Shown here: positions 13,467-21,704 of the stretch, piece after piece | Layout of the letters: every line of letters starts with the position of its first letter | How positions within the stretch are numbered: position 1 is the stretch's first letter | NCBI GenBank assembly: GCA_025869365.1 | Contig: JAOZVV010000116.1 | Location: forward strand, 1 to 40,948 | Source: Pseudonocardia sp. | GTDB lineage: Bacteria > Actinomycetota > Actinomycetes > Mycobacteriales > Pseudonocardiaceae | Direction of reading: 5' to 3' | Length of the DNA stretch: 40,948 bases | Translations under genes and position numbers: made by a program | The notes under the pieces: model-generated | The model's input: the letters and a program-made list of their open reading frames with translations, nothing else | Databases searched by the model: none | Told to the model about the DNA's origin: nothing

Positions 13467-16364
13467 CTACTTCGTGGTCCTGCGCTTGGCGGCCACCGTG
13501 CGGGTGGTGGTCTTCGGCGGGGTCTTGCGGGCGGCCGCGGTCTTCTTGGCCGGGGCCGCCTTCTTCTTCGGCGGGGCCTTGAGCCGGCGTTCCGCCAGCA
13601 GCTCGGACGCCCGCTCGTCGGTGATCTCCTCGACGGAGTCCCCCTTGCGCAGGCTCGCGTTGGACTCGCCGTCGGTGACGTACGGCCCGAAGCGTCCGTC
13701 CTTGATCACCATCGGCCGGTCCGTGGCGGAGTCCTTGCCCAGCTCGCGCAGCGGCGGGGTGGCCGAGGCCGAGCGGCCGCGCTGCTTCGGCTGCTTGTAG
13801 ATCTCCAGCGCCTCGTCCAGCGTCACCGAGAACAGCTGGTCCTCTCCTGTGAGCGACCGCGAGTCCGTGCCCTTCTTCAGGTACGGGCCGTAGCGGCCGT
13901 TCTGCGCGGTGATCTCGTCCCCGCTGTCCGGGTCCTTGCCGACGAGCCTGGGCAGCGAGAGGAGCCTGAGCGCGTCCTCCAGCGTCACCGAGTCCACGGC
14001 CATGCTCTTGAACAGCGAGCTCGTGCGCGGCTTGGTCTTGGCCTTCTTGGAGGACTTGGTCGCTGCCTCCGCTGTGTCGTTCTCGGGCAGCAGCTCGGTG
14101 ACGTAGGGCCCGAAGCGGCCCTCCTTGGCGACGATCTCGTGCCCCGTCACCGGGTCCGTGCCCAGCGTGCGACCCTCCTGCGGCACCGCGAACAGCTGCT
14201 CGGCGATCTCGGGGGTGAGCTCGTCCGGCGGCAGGTCCTCGGGCAGGTTGGCGCGCTGCGTCTTGGGCTTGCCCTCGTCGTCCGTCTCGCCGGTGCTCTT
14301 CTCCAGGTACGGGCCGTAGCGCCCGACCCGGACCACCACGTCGTGCCCGTCCGCGCCGGTGAACAGCGGGATCGAGTTGACCGTGCGGGCGTCGATCTCC
14401 TCGAGGTTCACCCCGACCAGCTTCTTCAGGCCGCCGGCCCGCGCCACCGAGCCCTCGGTACCGGCGCCGTCGCCGAAGTAGAAGCCGTTGAGCCACGCAT
14501 TGCGGGTGAAGTTGCCCGACGCGATGGCGTCCAGCTCGTCCTCCATGGCGGCGGTGAAGTCGTAGTCGACCAGCCGGCCGAAATGGAGCTCGAGCAGCCC
14601 GATCACCGAGAACGCGACCCACGACGGGACGAGCGCGGAGCCCTTCTTCCAGACGTAGCCGCGGTCCTGGATGGTCTTGATGATCGACGCGTACGTCGAC
14701 GGGCGGCCGATGCCCAGCTCCTCGAGCTGCTTGACCAGGCTCGGCTCGGTGTAGCGCGCCGGGGGGTTGGTCGAGTGGCCCTCGGGGGTGAGCTCGGCGG
14801 CCGTGATCCGCTGGCCCTCGGTGAGCTCCGGGAGGCGGGACTCGGCGTCGTCCGCCTGGCCGCCGGTCTGGTCGTCGACCGTCTCGACGTAGGCCTTCAG
14901 GAAACCCGGGAACGTGATCGTGCGGCCGGAGGTGGCGAACACGACGTCCTCGCCGGTGGCCGCGGTGCCGTTGATCCGGATGCTCACGGTGGTGCCGCGC
15001 GCGTCCGCCATCTGCGAGGCGACGGTGCGCTGCCAGATCAGCTCGTAGAGGCGGAAGTCGTCCCCGTCGACCTCGCGGGCGATCTCGCCGGGGGTCCGGA
15101 ACGTCTCGCCTGCGGGGCGGATGGCCTCGTGGGCCTCCTGCGCGTTCTTGACCTTCCGCGTGTACTGCCGCGGCGCCGACGGGACGTAGGAGTCCCCGTA
15201 GAGCTCACGGGCCTGGGCGCGGGCGGCCTGGATCGCGGACTCGGACAGCGTGGTCGAGTCCGTACGCATGTAGGTGATGTAGCCGTTCTCGTACAGCCGC
15301 TGCGCGCCGCGCATCGTGCGCTCGGCGGAGAACCGGAGCTTGCGGCCGGCCTCCTGCTGCAGCGTCGAGGTCATGAACGGCGCGTACGGCTTGCGGGAGT
15401 ACGGCTTGGACTCCACCGACGCGACGGTCAGGTCCCGGCCCTCGAGGGACTCCGAGAGCCTGCGGGCGCTCGCCTCGTCGAGGACCTTCACCTCGTCGTT
15501 CTTGAGCCGCCCGTCGGAGGAGAAGTCCCGTCCGGTGGCGACGCGGCTGCCGTCCACGCTGATCAGGCGCGACCCGAACTGCCGCGGCGTGGCCTCGGCG
15601 CCGGCGTCCATCGTCGCGGCGATGTCCCAGTAGCCGGCGGAGACGAACGCCATCCGCTCGCGCTCGCGCTGCACGATCAGCCGGGTGGCCACGGACTGCA
15701 CGCGGCCCGCCGACAGCTTCGGCATGACCTTCTTCCACAGCACGGGGGAGACCTCGTAGCCGTAGAGCCGGTCCAGGATCCGCCGCGTCTCCTGCGCGTC
15801 GACGAGGTCCTGGTCCAGGTCGCGGAGGTTCTCCGCCGCGGCGCGGATGGCCGTCTCGGTGATCTCGTGGAAGACCATCCGGCGGACCGGGACGGTGGGG
15901 CGCAGCGTGTCCAGCAGGTGCCAGGCGATGGCCTCGCCCTCGCGGTCCGGGTCCGTCGCGAGGAGGAGCTCGTCGACGCCCTTGAGCAGGTCCTTGAGCT
16001 CGGCGACCTTGCCCTTCTTCTCCGGCGTCACGATGTAGAGGGGGCTGAACTGGTTGTCGACGTCCACGCCGAGCCGGGCCCAGCTCTCGCCCTTGTACTT
16101 GGCGGGGACGTCCGCGGCGCCGCGAGGCAGGTCCCGGATGTGCCCGACGGAGGACTCGACGACGTAGTCCTTGCCCAGGTAGGGCGCGATCTTCTTGGCC
16201 TTGGTGGGCGACTCCACGATCACGAGCCTGCGCGTCGGCCGACCGGTGTCCGTGGACGCGGGCGTGCGGGTCCGGCTGCTGCCGCCGGCCGCACGGGTGC
16301 GCTTGGGGGCGCCCTCGGCATCCTCTGCCGCGCCGGTCCCTGAGCTCGTCGTTCGGGTTGCCAC
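13467..16364 (-). CDS. topA: DNA topoisomerase I
   Basis: A 965-residue type IA topoisomerase that relaxes negative supercoils. The TOPRIM domain opens with LVIVESPTKAKKIAPYLG and carries ATDPDREGEAIAWH; the catalytic tyrosine is Tyr365 in ITYMRTDS. After the core there are four Topo_C repeats recognisable by GRYGPYL/GRFGPYV, then a basic tail rich in Lys, Pro and Ala. Zinc fingers of the E. coli enzyme are absent, as in other actinobacteria, where the lysine tail aids processivity. The GTG start is chosen from AGGA upstream and the low-complexity nature of any longer N-terminus. It is convergent with the YqeY gene. Confidence 0.97.
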   Translation of the reverse strand: MATRTTSSGTGAAEDAEGAPKRTRAAGGSSRTRTPASTDTGRPTRRLVIVESPTKAKKIAPYLGKDYVVESSVGHIRDLPRGAADVPAKYKGESWARLGVDVDNQFSPLYIVTPEKKGKVAELKDLLKGVDELLLATDPDREGEAIAWHLLDTLRPTVPVRRMVFHEITETAIRAAAENLRDLDQDLVDAQETRRILDRLYGYEVSPVLWKKVMPKLSAGRVQSVATRLIVQRERERMAFVSAGYWDIAATMDAGAEATPRQFGSRLISVDGSRVATGRDFSSDGRLKNDEVKVLDEASARRLSESLEGRDLTVASVESKPYSRKPYAPFMTSTLQQEAGRKLRFSAERTMRGAQRLYENGYITYMRTDSTTLSESAIQAARAQARELYGDSYVPSAPRQYTRKVKNAQEAHEAIRPAGETFRTPGEIAREVDGDDFRLYELIWQRTVASQMADARGTTVSIRINGTAATGEDVVFATSGRTITFPGFLKAYVETVDDQTGGQADDAESRLPELTEGQRITAAELTPEGHSTNPPARYTEPSLVKQLEELGIGRPSTYASIIKTIQDRGYVWKKGSALVPSWVAFSVIGLLELHFGRLVDYDFTAAMEDELDAIASGNFTRNAWLNGFYFGDGAGTEGSVARAGGLKKLVGVNLEEIDARTVNSIPLFTGADGHDVVVRVGRYGPYLEKSTGETDDEGKPKTQRANLPEDLPPDELTPEIAEQLFAVPQEGRTLGTDPVTGHEIVAKEGRFGPYVTELLPENDTAEAATKSSKKAKTKPRTSSLFKSMAVDSVTLEDALRLLSLPRLVGKDPDSGDEITAQNGRYGPYLKKGTDSRSLTGEDQLFSVTLDEALEIYKQPKQRGRSASATPPLRELGKDSATDRPMVIKDGRFGPYVTDGESNASLRKGDSVEEITDERASELLAERRLKAPPKKKAAPAKKTAAARKTPPKTTTRTVAAKRRTTK

Positions 16365-16449
16365 CTTGGTCCTACTCCATCCCTCCGGCCACGCCGCCAT
16401 CTGACGCGCGCCCGCCGCTCGGACCCGTCTCGATACGGATCCGCCAGTA

Positions 16450-16464
16450 TCCCCGAATCGGGGA
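16450..16464. promoter_or_regulatory. Short palindrome upstream of topA
   Basis: TCCCCGA-a-TCGGGGA lies about 90 bases upstream of the topA start, in the 189-base gap after the neighbouring unknown gene. It could be an operator in the topA promoter or part of the upstream gene's ending. No other gene is visible in this gap. Confidence 0.3.
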
Positions 16465-16553
16465 CCTCGGCCGCCACCGTCGCACACCGACGCTGGGTAT
16501 CGCATCGGTCACACCATGAGCGGAACGTGACGAGCGGGAGCGTAACCGCTTCG

Positions 16554-17672
16554 TCAAGCGACGTTCCGACCCCAGTACCTGGGCCATTCGGATGCGGGCA
16601 CGCATCCGGGTGGCGCTCCGACGAGCTCGACGAGCCGTTGGAGGCGACGTGCACCACCGATGCGTAACGCCGGTCCGGACACCCGGCATTCCCGCGGCGC
16701 GGGCGGTGGGACGCCGGCCCCGTCGAGGTCCGGGACGTGCGCGGACCCCGGATCGCCGCCGCCCCGCTCGGACCCGCCGGGCTCGCCGTGCGGCTCGGTG
16801 CGGGGCTCGGTGCGGGGCTCGGTGTACGGCTGGGTACCGGGCCGGGGGACGATCCCGGGCGAGGCGCCCGCGGGGGTGCGCCGGGCGGGTGAACCTCCGC
16901 CGATCACCGCGGCGGGCTCGTCCTCGTCGATCGGCCAGTCGGAGTCCGGCCAGGGGTCGTCCGGCCACTCCGACCCGGCGGGGGGCCCGGACTCCCGGCC
17001 ACGGTGGGCGCGCCCGTCGGCGGGTCCGTCGCGTCCGGCGCGCCGGACGGGCACGGGCTCGTCGGGGGGACCGGAGCTCCCGGCACCGATCGCCGCGACG
17101 CCACCCGGCGCAGCCTCGATCCCGGCAGGGAGGGTGAGCCCGACCGCGGCCACCTCGGTCCCGTGCCGGCCACAGGGGCGGGTGCCGCCGCACGTCGGGT
17201 ACCCCGCGCGGGCCGGGGACAGGCCGACCCGGGTGCAGGCGGCGATGAGCCGCTCGTGGGTCCAGGGCGCGTCGGGGTCGAGCAGCAGCAGGAACCCGCC
17301 CCGGCCGTCCGGCAGGCCCCCGGCGAGGGTCCACAGCCTCAGGAGCGTGCCGTCCAGCTGCAGGTCCGGCGGCACGGACTTCCGCCCGTCCGGGCCGATC
17401 CACGCCGCGGCGAGCTCCGCGAGATCCCGGCGGTAGGTCGTGCGCAGCTCGGGGCTGCCGCACGGCGCGACGCCGACCTCCAGCGGGACGGACCGGGCGG
17501 CCGCCTCGGCCCGGAGCTCGGCCACGCGGGACTCGTCCGGCACGACCACGCTCAGCCGGGCCGTGTCACCCGCCCCGAACCGGCTGATCCGGCCCGGGCC
17601 GCACAACAGCCCGGCCAGGTCCCCGAGCCCGGCCGGGCGGGCGTCGGAGGAGAAGAGGGACAGCTGCGCCAC
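16554..17672 (-). CDS. Conserved hypothetical protein (Rv3647c-like position)
   Basis: A 372-residue protein with no domain I can name. Residues 1-200 are the conserved-looking part (MAQLSLFSSDARP, SRFGAGDTARLSVVVPDE, PPDLQLDGTLLRLWTLAGG, YPTCGGTRPCGRHG). Residues about 200-320 are a low-complexity Pro/Gly/Asp region including a three-fold TEPR repeat, and the C-terminus RRLQRLVELVGAPPGCVPASEWPRYW is again ordered. Position beside topA matches M. tuberculosis Rv3647c, also of unknown function. The GTG start is seven bases from TATCGT, so the message should be leaderless. A near-perfect LexA box covers the promoter (17684-17699), suggesting a DNA-damage role. Confidence 0.75.
   Translation of the reverse strand: MAQLSLFSSDARPAGLGDLAGLLCGPGRISRFGAGDTARLSVVVPDESRVAELRAEAAARSVPLEVGVAPCGSPELRTTYRRDLAELAAAWIGPDGRKSVPPDLQLDGTLLRLWTLAGGLPDGRGGFLLLLDPDAPWTHERLIAACTRVGLSPARAGYPTCGGTRPCGRHGTEVAAVGLTLPAGIEAAPGGVAAIGAGSSGPPDEPVPVRRAGRDGPADGRAHRGRESGPPAGSEWPDDPWPDSDWPIDEDEPAAVIGGGSPARRTPAGASPGIVPRPGTQPYTEPRTEPRTEPHGEPGGSERGGGDPGSAHVPDLDGAGVPPPAPRECRVSGPALRIGGARRLQRLVELVGAPPGCVPASEWPRYWGRNVA
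16791..16838 (-). repeat. In-frame 12-base tandem repeat
   Basis: Three to four copies of a 12-base unit (GGGCTCGGTGCG and variants) inside the unknown gene encode successive TEPR units (Thr-Glu-Pro-Arg). Being a multiple of three, copy-number change keeps the frame. Confidence 0.7.
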
Positions 17673-17679
17673 ACCGGCG

Positions 17680-17699
17680 ACGATAGAACATGCGTTCGA
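17680..17699 (-). promoter_or_regulatory. LexA (SOS) box over leaderless promoter
   Basis: TAGAACATGCGTTCGA (17684-17699) matches the actinobacterial SOS consensus TCGAAC-N4-GTTCGA at 11 of 12 fixed positions. It overlaps the minus-strand -10 hexamer TATCGT (17680-17685), which is seven bases from the GTG at 17672. LexA binding here would block transcription of the unknown gene next to topA. Confidence 0.7.
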
Positions 17700-17735
17700 T
17701 GGCCGGGAGTGCGGCGCGCCGGGCGGTGGGAAGGA

Positions 17736-18338
17736 TCAGCCGGGCGGGGCGAGCGCCTGGAGCTTCTGGCAGTTCGCCGCCTTGGCGGCGGCCGCGTCGA
17801 GCCGCGGTGACGCCTTGATGTTCGCGATGGCGTCCGGGGCGCTCACCTCCTTCAAGCTGGTCTCCGCCTCGGCGAGGGCGCCCTGGAAGGAGGTGATGTT
17901 GTTCGGGTCCGCGGCGTCCACCTTGGCCCTGGCGGCCGCGACGTCCGTCTCCAGCTTCTCGAGGCCGTCCCCGATCGCGGTGACCGTCTCGTTCCCGCCG
18001 CTCACCGGGGACTGCCCGACCGCGCCGAGCTGCGCCTGGCTCTGCTGCAGCCCGGTGACCGTGGAGCCCAGGTAGTCCGAGAGCCGCTGCTTGATCGTCG
18101 GCAGGTCAAGGTTGCCCCCGAAGTCCGGGGCGCTCAGTGCGGGGGTGGTGTAGGTGAGGACGGCGCCGCAGACCTTGTCGACCCAGGCGACGGGGTCGCT
18201 GCCCGGGCCCTCGGTGGGTTGCGGGGCGGGGTCCGCGGCGGGGCTCCCGGCGACGACGGTGGAACATCCGCCGCCGAACAGGAGCGCGCCCACGACGGCG
18301 GCCACGGCGACCCGGGACGGGCGCGGTGTCAGCGGCAC
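17736..18338 (-). CDS. Putative lipoprotein A
   Basis: A 200-residue secreted lipoprotein with a signal peptide and lipobox FGGGC (Cys25). The mature part is predicted helical with two further cysteines, VCGAV near residue 57 and NCQKL near the C-terminus, likely a disulfide. It shares layout with lipoprotein B upstream: W..xxCG..L at the front, SPV.GG.E, a central helical region, and P.LDAAA..A..C..L at the end. Function unknown. The GTG start has GAGGAGAC upstream. Neighbouring hppA is a membrane pyrophosphatase, but a functional link is not shown. Confidence 0.8.
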   Translation of the reverse strand: MPLTPRPSRVAVAAVVGALLFGGGCSTVVAGSPAADPAPQPTEGPGSDPVAWVDKVCGAVLTYTTPALSAPDFGGNLDLPTIKQRLSDYLGSTVTGLQQSQAQLGAVGQSPVSGGNETVTAIGDGLEKLETDVAAARAKVDAADPNNITSFQGALAEAETSLKEVSAPDAIANIKASPRLDAAAAKAANCQKLQALAPPG

Positions 18339-18436
18339 GGACGTCTCCTCGTCTCCTCGCGGCGCCCGGTCATGACGGGCGCACGGTCATCACGACGGCA
18401 CGACCCTATACGCGCCTGCCCGAGTGGTCCTGTTCG

Positions 18437-19015
18437 TCAGCTCCCGGTGGTGGCCGCGGTGGCCCCCCGGAGCTGGTCACAGGCGGGGGCGAGGGCGGCC
18501 GCGGAGTCCAGTTCGGGGGTGGTGCGCAGGCCGTCGTCGTTCGGGACGCGGAGCCGGCCCAGCGGCGCGAGCGCGGCCGGCAGGCCTGCGCGGACCGCCT
18601 CCGCGTCCCTGGTCCGAAGGGCGTCGACGGCGGCCCGGGCGCTGCCGTACGCCTCGCGGTACCGACGGATCCGGTCGCCGAGCCCGGTGGCGGCCTCGTC
18701 CCCGCCGTGCACCGGGGAGGGGCCGAGCCGGGCGAGGTCCGCGGCGGCGCGGTCGAGGGCCGACAGCGAGCTCTCCAGATGATCGTCGAGCGCCCGGGCC
18801 TGGGCCGGGGGATCGGGCTGCGGGAGGGGCGTCGCGCGGGTGGTCTCGACGAACGTGAGGGCGACCCCGCAGTAGCCACCGGCCCAGGCCACCTCCGCAC
18901 CCCCGGGCGTGCCCGGCCCGCAGGCGGCCGTGCCGAGCGCGAGCACGGTCGCGACGACGGCCGGCAGCCCGCGGGACCCCGCTCGGCGTCGCCCGGCCCG
19001 GCCCCCGCTCGTCAC
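18437..19015 (-). CDS. Putative lipoprotein B, paralogue of A
   Basis: A 192-residue protein with an Arg-rich start, a hydrophobic segment and lipobox GTAAC (Cys32). The mature domain has the same pattern as lipoprotein A, including YCGVA, LGPSPVHGGDE and a terminal ACDQL, so the two arose by tandem duplication. The sequences have diverged strongly, suggesting old duplication and separate roles. Function unknown; a predicted helical envelope protein held by one disulfide. GTG start; 98 bases separate it from lipoprotein A, and 98 bases with a hairpin separate it from hppA. Confidence 0.75.
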   Translation of the reverse strand: MTSGGRAGRRRAGSRGLPAVVATVLALGTAACGPGTPGGAEVAWAGGYCGVALTFVETTRATPLPQPDPPAQARALDDHLESSLSALDRAAADLARLGPSPVHGGDEAATGLGDRIRRYREAYGSARAAVDALRTRDAEAVRAGLPAALAPLGRLRVPNDDGLRTTPELDSAAALAPACDQLRGATAATTGS

Positions 19016-19045
19016 CCCGCGGACGGTAGCGACCCCGCGACGCCG

Positions 19046-19082
19046 GGAGGCCGCCCGCCCCGGATCGGGACGGACGGCCTCC
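19046..19082 (-). terminator. Hairpin downstream of hppA
   Basis: GGAGGCCG (19046-19053) pairs with CGGCCTCC (19075-19082), 31 bases past the hppA stop on the minus strand. It is a GC-rich stem without a T-tract and is placed to end the hppA transcript. Confidence 0.45.
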
Positions 19083-19113
19083 TGGTGACACCTCGTCGTG
19101 AGTGGACCTGCGG

Positions 19114-21453
19114 CTACGCGACGGTGCTGTCCGCCGGCGTGTCCGCGATCTGCGACGAGCGCCGCTTGGACACGACGACCGCCGCCACGATGATCGCGAA
19201 CGCGACGAGCGCGATCGAGAGGCGGATCGGGGTGGAGGCCGAGTCCCCGACCGAGAACGCCACGATGGCCGGTGCGATCAGCACCGAGACCAGGTTCATG
19301 ACCTTCAGCAGCGGGTTGATCGACGGGCCCGCGGTGTCCTTGAACGGGTCCCCGACGGTGTCACCGATGACGGTGGCCTCGTGCGCGGGCGAGCCCTTGC
19401 CGCCGTGGTTGCCGTCCTCGACGAGCTTCTTCGCGTTGTCCCACGCCCCACCGGAGTTGGCCAGGAAGATGGCCATCAGGGTGCCGCTGGCGATGGCGCC
19501 GGCGAGGTAGCCGGCCAGCGGGCCGACGCCGAGGCCGAAGCCGACCGCGATCGGCGCGAAGATCGCCAGCAGGCCGGGGGTGGCCAGCTCGCGCAGCGAG
19601 TCCCGGGTGCAGATGTCCACCACGCGGCCGTACTCCGGCCGGACGGTGCCCTCCATGATCCCGGGGTTCTCCTTGAACTGGCGGCGCACCTCGTACACGA
19701 TTGCGCCCGCGGCACGGGTCACGGCGTTGATCGCGAGGCCGGAGAACATGAACACCACCGCGGCGCCGATGATCACACCGACGAGCGTGTTCGGGGCGAA
19801 CACCTCGAAGGCGAAGGCCGTGCCGAGGTCCGCCACACCGGAATTTGCCTTCGCGATCGCCGTGGTGATGGCGTCCCGGTAGGAGCCGAACAGCGCGGTG
19901 GCCGCGAGCACCGCCGTGGCGATCGCGATGCCCTTGGTGATCGCCTTGGTCGTGTTCCCGACGGCGTCGAGCTCGGTGAGGATGTCCACGCCCGCGCCCT
20001 TGACGTCCCCGGACATCTCCGCGATGCCCTGTGCGTTGTCCGCGACCGGGCCGAAGGTGTCCATCGCGACGATGACGCCGACCGTGGTGAGCAGGCCGGT
20101 ACCGGCCAGTGCCACCGCGAACAGCGCGACCGTGATCGAGCCCGTGGCCAGCGCGAACGCGCCGAACACGGCGGCGCCGATGACCAGTGCGGTGTAGACG
20201 GCGGACTCGAAGCCGATCGAGATGCCGGACAGGATGACCGTCGCGGCACCGGTGAGGGAGGACTTGCCGACGTCCTGGACGGGCTTGTCCTCGGTGCCGG
20301 TGAAGTACCCGGTCAGCTTCAGGATGACCGCCGCCAGCACGATGCCGATGATCACCGCGACGGTGGCGATGATCCGCGGGTCGCTGCCCGCCATCTGCGC
20401 GACCACCAGCGGATCGGTCGGCCCGTTGTTGCCCTCGGCGTTGGCGAATGCGTCGAAGCTGCCGGGGAGGTAGACGAACGCGGCCACGGCACAGAGCACC
20501 GCCGAGACGATCGCGGAGATGTAGAAGCTGCGGTTGATCGACTTGAGGCTGCCCTCGTTCGGCCGCGTCTTGGTGATGTAGACGCCGAGCACGGCCGTCA
20601 GCACGCCGATCGCGGGGATGATCAACGGGAAGAGGAGGCCCTGCAGGCCGAACGCGGCGGTGCCGAGGATCAGTGCGGCGACGAGCGTCACCGCGTAGGA
20701 CTCGAAGAGGTCCGCGGCCATGCCGGCGCAGTCCCCGACGTTGTCACCGACGTTGTCCGCGATGGTCGCGGCGTTGCGGGGGTCGTCCTCGGGGATGCCC
20801 TGCTCGACCTTGCCGACGAGGTCCGCACCGACGTCCGCGGCCTTGGTGAAGATGCCGCCGCCGACACGCATGAACATCGCGAGCAGCGCGGCGCCGAAGC
20901 CGAAGCCCTCCAGCACCTTGGGCGCCTGCCCGGCGTAGACGAGCACGACCAGGGCCGCGCCCAGCAGGCCGAGGCCGACGGTGAACATGCCGACGACGCC
21001 ACCGGTGCGGAACGCGATCCGGGTCGCCTTCTCCCGGCCGCCGGGCTCGTTCGACGCCGCGGCCACCCGGATGTTCGCCCGCGTCGCGAGCCACATGCCG
21101 AGGTATCCGATCGAGGCCGAGAACAGCGCGCCGATGATGAAGAAGATCGAACGCCCTATTCGTTCGCCGAGGTCGTCCGCCGGTAGGGCGAAGAGCAGGA
21201 CGAAGACCACCACGACGAAGCCGCCGAGTGTCTTGAACTGCCTGTTGAGATACGCCGCAGCGCCTTCCTGGACCGCTCGGCCGATCTCCTGCATCTTCGG
21301 GGTGCCCTCGCCGTTGGCGAGGACCTCCCGCAGGAGCGTGTAGCCGATGGCCAGGGCAGCGAGCGCGACCACCGCGACCACGCCGACGATGACGCGGTCA
21401 CCCCCACCGAGCTCGAGGCCCGCAGCGAGAGTGGTCGTGGCGGACTGGGACAT
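19114..21453 (-). CDS. hppA: Proton-translocating membrane pyrophosphatase
   Basis: A 779-residue integral membrane protein with about 16 hydrophobic segments that hydrolyses pyrophosphate and pumps protons outward. The signature GGGIFTKAADVGADLVGKVE, followed by EDDPRN and DNVGDNVGDCAGMAADLFESY, holds the Mg-pyrophosphate ligands. The segment GNTTKAITKG has Lys503 where potassium-dependent enzymes have Ala, marking the potassium-independent class. ATG start with a perfect GGAGG at five bases. The gene stands alone; it recovers energy from biosynthetic pyrophosphate, for example from acetyl-CoA synthetase and tRNA charging. Confidence 0.98.
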   Translation of the reverse strand: MSQSATTTLAAGLELGGGDRVIVGVVAVVALAALAIGYTLLREVLANGEGTPKMQEIGRAVQEGAAAYLNRQFKTLGGFVVVVFVLLFALPADDLGERIGRSIFFIIGALFSASIGYLGMWLATRANIRVAAASNEPGGREKATRIAFRTGGVVGMFTVGLGLLGAALVVLVYAGQAPKVLEGFGFGAALLAMFMRVGGGIFTKAADVGADLVGKVEQGIPEDDPRNAATIADNVGDNVGDCAGMAADLFESYAVTLVAALILGTAAFGLQGLLFPLIIPAIGVLTAVLGVYITKTRPNEGSLKSINRSFYISAIVSAVLCAVAAFVYLPGSFDAFANAEGNNGPTDPLVVAQMAGSDPRIIATVAVIIGIVLAAVILKLTGYFTGTEDKPVQDVGKSSLTGAATVILSGISIGFESAVYTALVIGAAVFGAFALATGSITVALFAVALAGTGLLTTVGVIVAMDTFGPVADNAQGIAEMSGDVKGAGVDILTELDAVGNTTKAITKGIAIATAVLAATALFGSYRDAITTAIAKANSGVADLGTAFAFEVFAPNTLVGVIIGAAVVFMFSGLAINAVTRAAGAIVYEVRRQFKENPGIMEGTVRPEYGRVVDICTRDSLRELATPGLLAIFAPIAVGFGLGVGPLAGYLAGAIASGTLMAIFLANSGGAWDNAKKLVEDGNHGGKGSPAHEATVIGDTVGDPFKDTAGPSINPLLKVMNLVSVLIAPAIVAFSVGDSASTPIRLSIALVAFAIIVAAVVVSKRRSSQIADTPADSTVA

Positions 21454-21566
21454 CCGTCCTCCTGGGTTCCTGTGAAAAACTCACGCCAGGGCAGGCCGGT
21501 GCCGTGCAGATGGTGCGTGACGGCTTCCCTGACGTCGATCGCACTCGTCGGCGCTGTGGCCGCCGC

Positions 21567-21593
21567 GAGTGTGTGCAGTGTAAGAGTGTGTGC
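21567..21593. promoter_or_regulatory. Direct repeat in divergent hppA promoter region
   Basis: GAGTGTGTGC occurs twice at 17-base spacing (21567-21576, 21584-21593) in the 251-base gap between hppA and the serine hydrolase. A minus-strand TACACT (21577-21582) between the copies could be the hppA -10, leaving a leader of about 120 bases. This gap is less GC-rich than its surroundings. Confidence 0.35.
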
Positions 21594-21704
21594 TTTCTCG
21601 CACGTGAGAGGGAGGTCACACGAAGATCGAATCGTTGTCGTGATGAAACACACAGGCCTTCGCCCGGGCGGCCGACGCCGCGCCCCGACATCGTTGATCT
21701 CGAC

